From Rhodanobacter sp. (GTDB lineage Bacteria > Pseudomonadota > Gammaproteobacteria > Xanthomonadales > Rhodanobacteraceae): a stretch of DNA of 14,076 nucleotides. The notes below the pieces were generated by a model. That model was not told the origin of the DNA, ran no database searches, and worked only from the letters and a program-made list of their open reading frames with translations. Made by a program: the position numbers and the translations under genes. The DNA lies in assembly GCA_026193555.1 (NCBI GenBank), contig JAPHUU010000206.1, positions 1 through 14,076 on the forward strand, given 5' to 3'. This document shows, piece by piece, positions 1-7,902 of this stretch (position 1 is the first letter of the stretch; the number at the start of each line of letters is the position of its first letter).

Positions 1-1073
<1,073 letters not shown>

Positions 1074-1143
1074 GCGGGTACTCCGGGGCGTCGGTGTCGT
1101 GTGGGAGCGGCGGGCGCCGCACAGCCACAACTGTCGGGTGGTG

Positions 1144-2739
1144 TCAGGCGAGTTGGTCGTAGGCGGGAAGAGTCAGGAAGTCGCCGAGCTGATCGGCGTG
1201 GGTCAGTGCGGACAGCAGCGCGGCGGCGGCGTCGGCGCGGGTGGCGCCGGGCAGGGTGCTGTCGCGCAGCCGGTGGGTATGGGTGGCCAATGCGTGATCG
1301 AACAAGGCAAAGTCGATCGGTGCGTGGTCGGCAAACTCCAGTCCGCCGTGATGCAGCCATTGCCACAGCTGCGCGCGCGCGATCTCGGCCGTGGCGGCGT
1401 CCTCCATCAGGTGATGGATCGGCACGCAACCGAGGCCGTCCAGCCACGCCGCGGTATAGCGCAGGCAGACCTCGACGTTGTTGTCGAAACCGGCGCGGCT
1501 GATCGTGCCGTTGGGGGCCGCCAGCAGCTGTTCGCGCGTCACCTGCACATCCTGGCGCAGCACGTGCAGCTGGTTGGGCGTGGGCATGTACTGGTCGAAG
1601 ATCCGCTGCGCCACCGGCACCAGCGCGGGATGCGCCACCCAGGTGCCGTCATGGCCGGCCTTCACTTCGCGCAGCTTGTCGACCCGTACCTTGGCCAGCG
1701 CGGCCTCGTTGGCATCGTCGTTGCCCTTGATCGGAATCTGCGCCGCCATGCCGCCCATCGCGAAGGCGCCGCGGCGGTGACAGGTCTGGATCAGCAGCTC
1801 CGAATAGGCCTTCAGGAACGGCGCCGTCATGCCGACCTGGCCGCGCTCCGGCAACAACCGGTCGCGGTGGCCGCGCAGGGTCTTCAGATAGGAGAAAATG
1901 TAGTCCCAGCGGCCGCAGTTGAGGCCGACGGCGCGGCTGCGCAGCGCGTGCAGGATCTCGTGCATCTGGAACGCTGCTGGCAGCGTCTCGATCAGCACCG
2001 TGACCTTCATGCAGCCGTCCGGCAGGTCGAGCTCGGACTCGGTCAGCGCCATCACCTCGTCCCACAGTGCCGCTTCCTCCATCGCCTCCAGCTTGGGCAG
2101 GTAGAAATACGGGCCGCGCTCCTGCGCTTGCAGGGCACGGGCGTTGTGGAAGGCGAACAGGCCGAAGTCGACCAGCGCACCCGACATCGGCTCGCCATCG
2201 ATGCTGATGTGCCGCTCGGGCAGGTGCCAGCCGCGCGGGCGCACCACCAGCACGGCCGGGTTGTCGCCGACGCGGTAGTGCTTGCCCTCGGGGGTGGTCA
2301 GTTCGATCGTGCCATTGACCGCGTCACGCAGGTTCGCCTGGCCGTCCAGCTGGTTGGCGAAGGTCGGCGCGGAGGAATCCTCGAAGTCCGCCATGAACAC
2401 CTTGGCGCCGGAATTGAGCGCATTGATGATCATCTTGCGCTCGACCGGGCCGGTGATCTCGACCCGGCGATCCTGCAGCGCGGCGGGAACCGGCGCCACC
2501 TGCCAGTGGGATTCGCGGATGGCGCGGGTGTCGGCGCGGAAATCCGGCAAGCCGCCGGCATCGTATCCGGCCTGCCGCTTGCGACGGGCCTGCAGCAGAT
2601 GCTGGCGGGTCACGTCGAAACGGCGATGCAGCAGTGCCAGAAAACCCAGTGCCGCAGGGGTGAGAATGGTTTCGATGCCGGCGCAGTCGGCGTGGATCGA
2701 CACCGCGCCGGTACCGAGTCGTTCCTTGGGGACTGCCAT
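1144..2739 (-). CDS. aceB: Malate synthase A
   Basis: Malate synthase condenses glyoxylate with acetyl-CoA to malate, the second glyoxylate-shunt step. The protein has 531 residues, matching isoform A (E. coli AceB 533) rather than the longer GlcB type. Visible motifs are ADFEDS (117-122), VVRPRG (165-170, with the conserved active-site Arg), VLIETLPA (from 248) and the family signature [11 protein letters not shown] (272-282). The frame stays open to an upstream ATG at 2826. I chose 2739 because GGAG at 2747-2750 sits 7 nt before it, because MAVPKERLG starts at the family's usual place, and because the 29 extra codons cover the AT-rich promoter region. It is first in the aceB-aceA operon and is divergent from the LysR gene. 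No aceK follows within view. Confidence 0.97.
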   Translation of the reverse strand: MAVPKERLGTGAVSIHADCAGIETILTPAALGFLALLHRRFDVTRQHLLQARRKRQAGYDAGGLPDFRADTRAIRESHWQVAPVPAALQDRRVEITGPVERKMIINALNSGAKVFMADFEDSSAPTFANQLDGQANLRDAVNGTIELTTPEGKHYRVGDNPAVLVVRPRGWHLPERHISIDGEPMSGALVDFGLFAFHNARALQAQERGPYFYLPKLEAMEEAALWDEVMALTESELDLPDGCMKVTVLIETLPAAFQMHEILHALRSRAVGLNCGRWDYIFSYLKTLRGHRDRLLPERGQVGMTAPFLKAYSELLIQTCHRRGAFAMGGMAAQIPIKGNDDANEAALAKVRVDKLREVKAGHDGTWVAHPALVPVAQRIFDQYMPTPNQLHVLRQDVQVTREQLLAAPNGTISRAGFDNNVEVCLRYTAAWLDGLGCVPIHHLMEDAATAEIARAQLWQWLHHGGLEFADHAPIDFALFDHALATHTHRLRDSTLPGATRADAAAALLSALTHADQLGDFLTLPAYDQLA

Positions 2740-2769
2740 CACTGCGCTCCGCTCTCTTGGGAGCTTCAC

Positions 2770-2786
2770 GCTATGCTCGTAATAGC
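2770..2786. promoter_or_regulatory. Inverted repeat 1 (GCTAT-N7-ATAGC)
   Basis: Five-base arms GCTAT (2770-2774) and ATAGC (2782-2786) surround a 7-nt spacer. The site fits the LysR-type T-N11-A pattern (T2772, A2784) and overlaps the predicted aceB -10 and spacer. A perfect 10-bp palindrome, AATAGCTATT (2781-2790), overlaps its right arm and could be the real site instead. The operator role is inferred. Confidence 0.4.
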
Positions 2787-2801
2787 TATTTGACAAAGCA
2801 A

Positions 2802-2818
2802 ATGTTTCAATCGAACAT
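2802..2818. promoter_or_regulatory. Inverted repeat 2 (ATGTT-N7-AACAT)
   Basis: Arms ATGTT (2802-2806) and AACAT (2814-2818) flank a 7-nt spacer. The centre at 2810 lies 21 bp from that of repeat 3 and about 49 bp upstream of the predicted aceB transcription start, where LysR-family activation sites often lie. It does not fit T-N11-A strictly. Its role as a binding site is inferred. Confidence 0.4.
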
Positions 2819-2821
2819 ATT

Positions 2822-2840
2822 GGCATAGTTAATATATGCC
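2822..2840. promoter_or_regulatory. Inverted repeat 3 (GGCATA-N7-TATGCC)
   Basis: Six-base arms GGCATA (2822-2827) and TATGCC (2835-2840) flank a 7-nt AT-rich spacer, making this the strongest of the three repeats. It lies 22 bp before the lysR start and about 70 bp upstream of the predicted aceB transcription start. That position would suit a LysR-type recognition site that also mediates autoregulation. The binding role is inferred. Confidence 0.5.
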
Positions 2841-2862
2841 GTAACCTATTGAAATATTAGCC

Positions 2863-3903
2863 ATGAAAAAGCCGGTTGAACCGCTGGACAAGGCGAAAGT
2901 CGTGCGTCGCCGAGGCGCGAAAAAGCCGGTTGGCGATGAGCCGGCCGCATCGAAGGGTGGCCGCTTCTATTACAAAGGCAACCGGCTCAAGCAGTTGCGG
3001 GCCTTTGTCAGCGTGGTGAAGCTCGGTTCGCTGACCCGTGCGGCCGAGGCGCTGTATCTGTCGCAACCCACCATCAGCCTGCAGTTGCAGGCACTGGAGC
3101 GCGAGCTGGGAATGAGCCTGCTCGAGCGCCGCCGCCGTCGGATCAACCTCACCAATGCCGGCGAGGCGCTGTACGAGCTGGCGCGCCCGCTGATCGAGGG
3201 CTGGGAAACGCTGGACAAGGACTTCCACACCAAGGTGAAGGGCCTGCACGGTGGCCGGCTGACCATCGCCGCCGGCACCTCGACGATCCAGTACCTGCTA
3301 CCCGACCTGGTGCGCCGCTTCCGTGAGCTGTTCCCGGCGGTGAAGCTGCAACTGGCCAACGTCACCGGCAAGGACGGCATGGCGCTGCTGCGCGCAGACG
3401 ACGCCGATTTCGCGGTCGGCTCGATGCTGGATGTGCCCAACGACATTGCCTGGGCGCCGGTTCATCACTACGACCCGATGCTGATCATGCCGCTGAACCA
3501 TCCGCTGGCATCGAAGGACAGGATCGCGCTGGAGGATCTGTCGGCCTACGGCCTGATCCTGCCGCCGCAGCGGCTGTCGACCTACCGGCTGGTCGACCTG
3601 GTGTTCCAGCAGCGCCAGGTGCCCTACCAGGTCGCCATCGAGGTCGGCGGCTGGGATGTGATCAAGGAATATGTGGCGATGGGCATGGGCATCTCGATCG
3701 TCACCGGCATCTGCATCACCGAGGCCGACGGTGAGCGACTGGCGGTACGCAACATGAAGCAGTTCTTTCCGCAGCGCAGCTATGGGGTGGTGATGCGCAA
3801 GGGCAAGTTCCTCAGTGCCGAGGCACGCGCCTTCATCGATCTGATCCGCCCCGGTCTGCTGACCCATCGCGACTACGACGATCCGGGCCATTCACAGCGC
3901 TGA
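2863..3903 (+). CDS. LysR-family regulator, CysB-like, likely controls aceBA
   Basis: This 346-residue LysR-type DNA-binding regulator has a winged helix-turn-helix at about 41-100 (key stretch SLTRAAEALYLSQPTISLQL). The periplasmic-binding-like effector domain spans about 130-335. The segment WDVIKEYVAMGMGISIV (about 264-280) resembles the CysB/Cbl branch. A basic N-terminal extension of about 40 residues precedes the usual LysR start and carries KKPV twice, encoded by a 14-bp direct repeat (2865-2878 and 2919-2932). No Shine-Dalgarno is visible before the ATG at 2863, so a later start within the extension is possible. Divergent placement next to aceB suggests it regulates the glyoxylate operon, a job done by IclR in E. 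coli. The family is sure; target and effector are inference. Confidence 0.92.
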   Translation: MKKPVEPLDKAKVVRRRGAKKPVGDEPAASKGGRFYYKGNRLKQLRAFVSVVKLGSLTRAAEALYLSQPTISLQLQALERELGMSLLERRRRRINLTNAGEALYELARPLIEGWETLDKDFHTKVKGLHGGRLTIAAGTSTIQYLLPDLVRRFRELFPAVKLQLANVTGKDGMALLRADDADFAVGSMLDVPNDIAWAPVHHYDPMLIMPLNHPLASKDRIALEDLSAYGLILPPQRLSTYRLVDLVFQQRQVPYQVAIEVGGWDVIKEYVAMGMGISIVTGICITEADGERLAVRNMKQFFPQRSYGVVMRKGKFLSAEARAFIDLIRPGLLTHRDYDDPGHSQR

Positions 3904-3908
3904 CGGCA

Positions 3909-4508
3909 TCAAACGTCGCGGTGCTTGCCCTTGTACGGGGCATAGAAAGCACGCAGGCGCAGCAGATCCGCCGCCATGTCCTCGCTGGTCTCGAACAGCG
4001 GACCCACGCCAATGGTCTTGTCCGGGTAGTTGAAATAGGCCGTCACGATCGGCACGCCGGCACTGCGGGCGATATGCCAGAAGCCGCTGCGCCAGCGCGT
4101 CACCCGCTTGCGCGTGCCCTCCGGCGCGATGCCCAGCCAGAAGGCATCGCGCTGCCGGTAGTGGTCGACCATCTGCTCGACCACGCCCCGGGTCGCGAAG
4201 CGATCGACGGGCATGCCGCCAAGCCGCCGCAGCAGCCGGCCCATCGGCCCGCGAAACAGTTCCTGCTTGCCCATGAAGTGCACATCGGCGCCGATCGCCA
4301 CCTTCAGGAGCAGGCCCCAGAAACCATCCCACCACGAGGAATGCGGCGCCACGATCAGCACCGCCTTGGGCACGTCGGGAAACTCGCCGACCAGGCTCCA
4401 GCCGGCCAGGCGCAATGCCGCGCGGCAAACCTTTCGCTGCCAACCGTCGCGCAGGTGCGGCACTTTCGCTGGCAGCTCGTCGGGAGACGGCAGGTAACCC
4501 TTCTTCAT
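3909..4508 (-). CDS. PlsC-type lysophospholipid acyltransferase family protein
   Basis: The 199-residue protein carries the glycerolipid acyltransferase motifs: HX4D as HSSWWD (His56, Asp61), FMGKQELFRGPMG (about 78-90) in the motif II region, and PEGTR (129-133). The family moves acyl groups from acyl-ACP or acyl-CoA to lysophosphatidic acid or similar acceptors at the inner membrane. It is shorter than E. coli PlsC (245) and has no clear N-terminal transmembrane helix, so the acceptor is uncertain; it may belong to the small soluble-looking acyltransferase subgroup. Its ATG overlaps the arfB stop (ATGA, 4505-4508), which points to translational coupling and explains the lack of a Shine-Dalgarno of its own. 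Its stop faces the lysR stop across only 5 bp. Confidence 0.88.
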   Translation of the reverse strand: MKKGYLPSPDELPAKVPHLRDGWQRKVCRAALRLAGWSLVGEFPDVPKAVLIVAPHSSWWDGFWGLLLKVAIGADVHFMGKQELFRGPMGRLLRRLGGMPVDRFATRGVVEQMVDHYRQRDAFWLGIAPEGTRKRVTRWRSGFWHIARSAGVPIVTAYFNYPDKTIGVGPLFETSEDMAADLLRLRAFYAPYKGKHRDV

Positions 4509-4927
4509 TCGGTATCCGGTCTGCGCGAACGACTCTGCTTGATCTTGCCGCGTTGCTGCTTGCCCACCAGCCGGCGCTCCTTCGAGGCACGGGTCGGGCG
4601 AGTGGCGACGCGTTTCTTCGGTGGCACCAGCACGGCGCGGATGATCTCCACCAGCCGCTCGCGCACGTCGTCGCGGTTGCGTGCCTGGTCGCGGAAGCGG
4701 CGTCCCTGGATCACCAGCACACCATCCGCGGTCAGGCGTCGGTCGCGGCGCGACAGCAGGCGCGCCCGCAACTCCTCCGGCAGCGAAGCGGAATGGACCA
4801 CGTCGAAGCGCAGTTCCACCGCGCTCTCGGTACGGTTGACGTGCTGCCCGCCCGGGCCGTCCGCGCGCAGGAAGCGCTCGGTGAGTTCGGATTCGGGAAT
4901 GGCAAGCGAGCGACTGATCGACAGCAT
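4505..4927 (-). CDS. arfB: Peptidyl-tRNA hydrolase ArfB (ribosome rescue)
   Basis: ArfB (YaeJ) rescues ribosomes stalled on mRNAs without a stop codon by hydrolysing the peptidyl-tRNA. The 140-residue length matches the family. The catalytic GGQ is at 26-28 within DGPGGQHVNRTESAVELR, as in class I release factors, but there is no codon-recognition domain. The tail from about 105 is strongly basic (KKR, KERR, GKQQRGKIKQSRSRR), as expected of the segment that enters the empty mRNA channel. The start MLSISRSLAIPE matches the family; no good Shine-Dalgarno is seen. It lies 77 nt after truC on the same strand, and its stop overlaps the acyltransferase start. A full release factor is excluded by length. 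Confidence 0.94.
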   Translation of the reverse strand: MLSISRSLAIPESELTERFLRADGPGGQHVNRTESAVELRFDVVHSASLPEELRARLLSRRDRRLTADGVLVIQGRRFRDQARNRDDVRERLVEIIRAVLVPPKKRVATRPTRASKERRLVGKQQRGKIKQSRSRRPDTE

Positions 4928-5004
4928 GGGTGAAGTGTAGACGGAGCCGGGGGCAGGGACGAGCAGCGGGAGACGCAGGCGCGATGCGGCTGGCGAAAGC
5001 GGAG

Positions 5005-5733
5005 TCAGGCGCCCTCGCACATCGATTCCCGTCCCTCCGCCGGCAACGCCCAGCCGAAACGGTCGAGCAGCGCGGCGTACGCCTGATCCAGTGGCGCCTC
5101 GAGCAGCATCGGCGCACCGCTCAGCGGGTGTGCAAAGCGCAGCCGCCAGGCGTGCAGCAGCATGCGGTGGCAGCCGAAGTGCTGCTTGTACAGCCGGTTG
5201 TGGTCGCCGCGGCCATGCTGGCAGTCGCCGATCACCGGGTGATGGATGTGCGCCAGATGCTTGCGGATCTGCCGGAAGCGGCCGGTCAGCGGCTCGGCCA
5301 GCAGCAGGGCATAGCGCTGGTGCGGATAGCGGCCCAGCTCGATTGGCACCTCGATCGTGGCGAGCCGCCGGTAGCGGGTGCTGGCCTCGCGCCGCGGTCC
5401 GGTCTCGCGCGAACCGGGCAACGGGTAGTCGATCAGTCCGGCATCGGGCTCCGCCCAGCCGCGCACCACGGCCAGATACTGCTTGTGCACATCGCGGCCC
5501 ATGAACTGCTGGCCCAGCGCGGCAGCGATCTCGCTGGAGCGCGCAATCAGCAGCACGCCGCTGGTGGCGCGATCCAGCCGGTGCGCCAGATACACGTTGC
5601 CGCCGACCTGCTCGCGCATCAGGTCGATCAGGAACGCATCGGCATTGCCGACCATTTTCGAGCGATGGACCGCCAGGCCCGCAGGCTTGTTTACCGCGAT
5701 CAGGTCGTCGTCCTGATACAAGATTTCCAGCAT
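5005..5733 (-). CDS. truC: tRNA pseudouridine(65) synthase TruC
   Basis: This 242-residue RluA-family pseudouridine synthase has the catalytic motif AHRLDRATSG, with the nucleophile Asp at 54, the same number as in E. coli TruC. It resembles TruC along its length: MLEILYQDD at the start, VNKPAGLAVHRS, VVRGW, TGRFRQIRKHLAHIHHPVIGD and the HFG...MLLHA segment. TruC makes pseudouridine 65 in the acceptor stem of certain tRNAs. I chose the ATG at 5733 because MLEILYQ is the family start; an in-frame ATG at 5775 would add 14 residues, and neither has a Shine-Dalgarno. Asn rather than a longer insert follows ...RGDH, otherwise no key residue is missing. It heads the truC-arfB-acyltransferase run. 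Confidence 0.9.
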   Translation of the reverse strand: MLEILYQDDDLIAVNKPAGLAVHRSKMVGNADAFLIDLMREQVGGNVYLAHRLDRATSGVLLIARSSEIAAALGQQFMGRDVHKQYLAVVRGWAEPDAGLIDYPLPGSRETGPRREASTRYRRLATIEVPIELGRYPHQRYALLLAEPLTGRFRQIRKHLAHIHHPVIGDCQHGRGDHNRLYKQHFGCHRMLLHAWRLRFAHPLSGAPMLLEAPLDQAYAALLDRFGWALPAEGRESMCEGA

Positions 5734-5809
5734 GCCGGCAGCCGTGCGATGCGCGAGGAGGATTCCCGCGACCATCGTAGGGTGAGAGTCGCGTCGTGTC
5801 GAAGCCTTC

Positions 5810-5848
5810 GCGCCCTCGCGAACCGCTTGCGGCGGTTCCCGAGGGCGC
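5810..5848 (-). terminator. Strong two-part hairpin downstream of the repeat-protein gene
   Basis: GCGCCCTCG and GAACCGC (5810-5818, 5820-5826) pair with GCGGTTC (5832-5838) and CGAGGGCGC (5840-5848). This gives a 16-bp stem with one C-C mismatch and a TTGCG loop. It begins 28 nt after the stop of the 5876-6538 gene and lies upstream of truC. No T-run follows on the minus strand, so it could be a terminator of the T-less kind, an mRNA-stabilising hairpin or a repeat. Confidence 0.5.
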
Positions 5849-5875
5849 CGTGGCCAAGTGTCCGGCGGCGGTCGC

Positions 5876-6538
5876 TTACGGCTGCGCGCCGCTGAACTTC
5901 ACCACGGTGGCGCCCTTCACCGGCCCGATCTGCGCGCTGTCGCTGACCTTCAGTATCACGTCGCGCCGGAACTCCAGCGTGCCCTGGACCACCGCGTGCG
6001 GGCCGATCACCACCACCGGTGCGCGGCCGTGGCCCCAGTGGAACCAGCCACCGGGCTTCTCGACCAGGATGCCGCCCTCGACCCGCGAGTTGGCGCCGAC
6101 GGTGATATCGCCGCTCACCGTGGCGATGCCCCCGGCGACATGGGCGTCGTCCAGCATGATCGCGCCGTTGACATTGCTCAGCTTGCCGCCGACATCGGCG
6201 CCCTGGTTCAGGTGAACGCTGCCATTGACCGCGTTCACCTCGCCGCTGACATGGCTGGCGCTGCCCAGCCTGATCGAGCCGTTGACCGTACCCACCTCGC
6301 TGGCCTGGGCCTTGTCGCCCAGCTCGACCGAACCGTTGACGGTGCTGGCTTTCCGCACAATGGCGCCTTCGGCGATGCGCACCGCGCCGTTGATGGTGCT
6401 GACATCGCCCGCGTGCTGGCCGGCCTCGATCCGCACCGCGCCATTGATCTTGTCGATGTTGTCGTCGTGGGCGGCGGCCAGCAGCGGCAGCCCTAGCGCG
6501 AACGCCGAAAGAAAGAGGATCGTCGAAAGTCGGCGCAT
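5876..6538 (-). CDS. Secreted beta-solenoid repeat protein of unknown function
   Basis: The 220-residue protein has a signal peptide (MRRLSTILFLSAFALGLPLL, cleavage likely after AAA at 21-23). A periodic array follows: Asn-Gly pairs begin at 32, 50, 68, 86, 105 and 124, with Ser-Gly at 142. The spacing of 18-19 residues and the pattern x-V-N-G-S-V-x-L suggest one beta-solenoid coil per repeat. A Trp/His-rich loop (GGWFHWGHG, about 163-171) breaks the array before two or three degenerate coils. The pattern recalls polymer-forming bactofilin-like proteins, but those are cytoplasmic and this one looks exported. The start at 6538 is fixed by AAGGAG at 6545-6550 with 6-nt spacing; the in-frame ATG at 6544 touches the Shine-Dalgarno. 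It is divergent from gpmA. Function is unknown. Confidence 0.85.
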   Translation of the reverse strand: MRRLSTILFLSAFALGLPLLAAAHDDNIDKINGAVRIEAGQHAGDVSTINGAVRIAEGAIVRKASTVNGSVELGDKAQASEVGTVNGSIRLGSASHVSGEVNAVNGSVHLNQGADVGGKLSNVNGAIMLDDAHVAGGIATVSGDITVGANSRVEGGILVEKPGGWFHWGHGRAPVVVIGPHAVVQGTLEFRRDVILKVSDSAQIGPVKGATVVKFSGAQP

Positions 6539-6544
6539 GGCCAT

Positions 6545-6550
6545 CTCCTT
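6545..6550 (-). promoter_or_regulatory. Shine-Dalgarno deciding the repeat-protein start
   Basis: AAGGAG on the minus strand lies exactly 6 nt before the ATG at 6538 and 0 nt before the in-frame ATG at 6544. This favours the shorter product, which begins MRRLS and has a typical signal-peptide N-terminus. Confidence 0.75.
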
Positions 6551-6565
6551 GAGTGTTGGTCTGAC

Positions 6566-6593
6566 TAAGATGCACCGGCGCCCCCATCGGTTT
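6566..6593 (-). promoter_or_regulatory. Possible ECF-type promoter for the repeat protein
   Basis: On the minus strand AAACC (6589-6593) and TCTTA (6566-6570) are separated by 18 nt. The AACC core and TCTTA-like -10 recall promoters of ECF sigma factors. It would yield a leader of about 20 nt that ends in the AAGGAG ribosome site. No convincing sigma-70 promoter competes with it. The hexamers are seen; the sigma class is inference. Confidence 0.3.
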
Positions 6594-6667
6594 AGCGTGA
6601 CCTGTGGCAGGGCGGCATTTGACGCTGGCGAGGGCGGGCTTCACCATTCCACCCTTGTCCCATTTCG

Positions 6668-7426
6668 ATGACCGCCTGCATGCACAAGCTCGTATTGATC
6701 CGCCACGGCCAGAGCCAGTGGAACCTGGACAACCGTTTCAGCGGCTGGGCCGACGTCGATCTCACCGAGCAGGGCATGGCCGAGGCGCAGGAGGCGGGGC
6801 GGCTGTTGCTGGCCGAGGGCCTCAGCTTCGACGTGGCGCATACCTCGGTGCTCAAGCGCGCCGTGCGGACCTTGTGGGGCGTGCAGGACACGATGGATCT
6901 GATGTGGCTACCGGTGCTCACCGACTGGCGCCTCAACGAGCGTCACTACGGTGCGCTGACCGGCCTCAACAAGGCCGAGACGGCGGCGAAGTACGGCGAG
7001 CAGCAGGTGAAGATCTGGCGCCGCAGCTACGACATTCCGCCGCCGCCGCTGGAGCGCGCCGCCAACGAGTCGCTGCACGACCCGCGCTATGCCACGCTTG
7101 ATCCGAAGGACATCCCCGACACCGAATGCCTGAAGGACACCGTGGCCCGCGTGCTGCCGTACTGGCACCAGGTGCTGGCGCCGGCGATCCGGGCCGGCCA
7201 GCGCGTGCTGGTGGCCGCGCACGGCAATTCGCTGCGTGCGCTGGTGAAGTACCTCGACGAAATCTCCGACGAGGCAATCGTCGAGCTGAACATTCCCAAC
7301 GGCGTGCCGCTGGTGTACGAGTTCGACGATGAGCTGAAGCCGCTGCGTCACTACTACCTCGGCAACGCGGACGAGATCGCGGCCAAGATGGCGGCGGTGG
7401 CGAACCAGGGCAAGGCAAAGCAGTAG
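6668..7426 (+). CDS. gpmA: 2,3-bisphosphoglycerate-dependent phosphoglycerate mutase
   Basis: GpmA interconverts 3- and 2-phosphoglycerate in glycolysis and gluconeogenesis through a phosphohistidine. The 252-residue length matches the family (E. coli 250). The first catalytic site is [10 protein letters not shown] with the phosphorylated His13; Glu91 in [15 protein letters not shown] is the likely acid; His185 lies in [22 protein letters not shown] and the C-terminal [11 protein letters not shown] are typical of dPGM. The upstream Shine-Dalgarno is poor; an alternative ATG at 6680 would remove four residues. Its own promoter should lie in the 6551-6667 gap shared with the divergent repeat-protein gene. 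The cupin gene begins 9 nt after its stop, so the two are probably cotranscribed. Confidence 0.96.
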   Translation: MTACMHKLVLIRHGQSQWNLDNRFSGWADVDLTEQGMAEAQEAGRLLLAEGLSFDVAHTSVLKRAVRTLWGVQDTMDLMWLPVLTDWRLNERHYGALTGLNKAETAAKYGEQQVKIWRRSYDIPPPPLERAANESLHDPRYATLDPKDIPDTECLKDTVARVLPYWHQVLAPAIRAGQRVLVAAHGNSLRALVKYLDEISDEAIVELNIPNGVPLVYEFDDELKPLRHYYLGNADEIAAKMAAVANQGKAKQ

Positions 7427-7435
7427 CGAGCCGCC

Positions 7436-7807
7436 ATGCCGAAAGTCAGCTCACCCAAAGCCATCGCCGCCGCGCTGATCGAGTACTGGTCGCCGCGGGT
7501 GATCGACGAGGTGGACGACTCCTACGTCAAGGTCGCCAAGGTGCTCGGCACGTTCGGCTGGCACAGCCACGACGACGAGGACGAGTTGTTCGTGGTCCTC
7601 AGCGGCCAGCTGCGCATCGAGCTGGAAGCGGGCGCGGTCGAACTCGCCGAAGGCGAGATGTTCGTGGTGCCCAGGGGTGTCCGGCACAACCCGGTGGCCG
7701 AACAGGAATGCTGCCTGATGCTGATCGAGCGCAAGTCGACCCTGCACACCGGCAACCTGGTCACCGAGCGGACCCGCTCGATCGCCGAGCAACTGGGCAG
7801 CGACTGA
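7436..7807 (+). CDS. Small single-domain cupin protein
   Basis: This 123-residue protein is one cupin barrel. Motif 1 is GWHSHDDEDELFVVLSG, with putative metal ligands His43, His45 and Glu50; motif 2 is PRGVRHNPVA, with His84. All four classical ligands are present, so a mononuclear metal site is likely. Substrate and reaction cannot be read from the sequence, since cupins of this size include isomerases, dioxygenases, storage-type and regulatory proteins. There are adjacent cysteines at 92-93. The gene begins 9 nt after gpmA with only a weak GAG-like ribosome site and is probably cotranscribed with it. A functional link to glycolysis is not shown by the sequence. Confidence 0.88.
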   Translation: MPKVSSPKAIAAALIEYWSPRVIDEVDDSYVKVAKVLGTFGWHSHDDEDELFVVLSGQLRIELEAGAVELAEGEMFVVPRGVRHNPVAEQECCLMLIERKSTLHTGNLVTERTRSIAEQLGSD

Positions 7808-7820
7808 CTTTGCATCGTCT

Positions 7821-7844
7821 GCCGACGGGTGACGACCGTCAGGC
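7821..7844 (+). terminator. Hairpin after the cupin gene
   Basis: GCC-GACGG (7821-7828) pairs with CCGTC-GGC (7836-7840, 7842-7844) around the loop GTGACGA, with a single bulged A at 7841. It starts 14 nt after the cupin stop and could end the gpmA-cupin transcript. No T-run follows, so confidence is modest. Confidence 0.35.
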
Positions 7845-7902
7845 GCCAGTGGCCCGCTGCTCGGCTAAGCTGCGTGCAGTCCACCATCCGGTACCGCCAC
7901 TG

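Larger units (their letters stand above)
2740..2862. promoter_or_regulatory. Divergent aceB / lysR control region
   Basis: This 123-bp gap is strikingly AT-rich for the window. A perfect plus-strand -35 (TTGACA, 2790-2795) overlaps a minus-strand TTGTCA (2791-2796). The latter is followed 17 nt on by TAGCGT (2768-2773), a modest -10 that would give aceB a leader of about 22 nt containing its GGAG. On the plus strand TTGGCA (2820-2825), then 16 nt and TAACCT (2842-2847), is a weak candidate promoter for lysR. Three inverted repeats with 7-nt spacers are listed separately. The hexamers are seen in the sequence; the promoter assignments are inference. Confidence 0.6.

Noticed and set aside
3901..3911. 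Possible terminator between lysR and the acyltransferase gene
   Set aside because: The stops are 5 bp apart and no stem-loop fits there; any terminator would have to lie inside the opposing gene.
4505..5857. 450-codon minus-strand frame running through arfB and the truC region
   Set aside because: Only its last 140 codons are the real ArfB; the rest is truC read in a wrong frame. TruC's own frame has all catalytic motifs.
5700..6647. 315-codon minus-strand frame over the repeat protein
   Set aside because: It is a frame shadow of a repetitive gene, so it is itself repetitive (Arg/Gly/Gln-rich). The other frame has a signal peptide and a good ribosome site.
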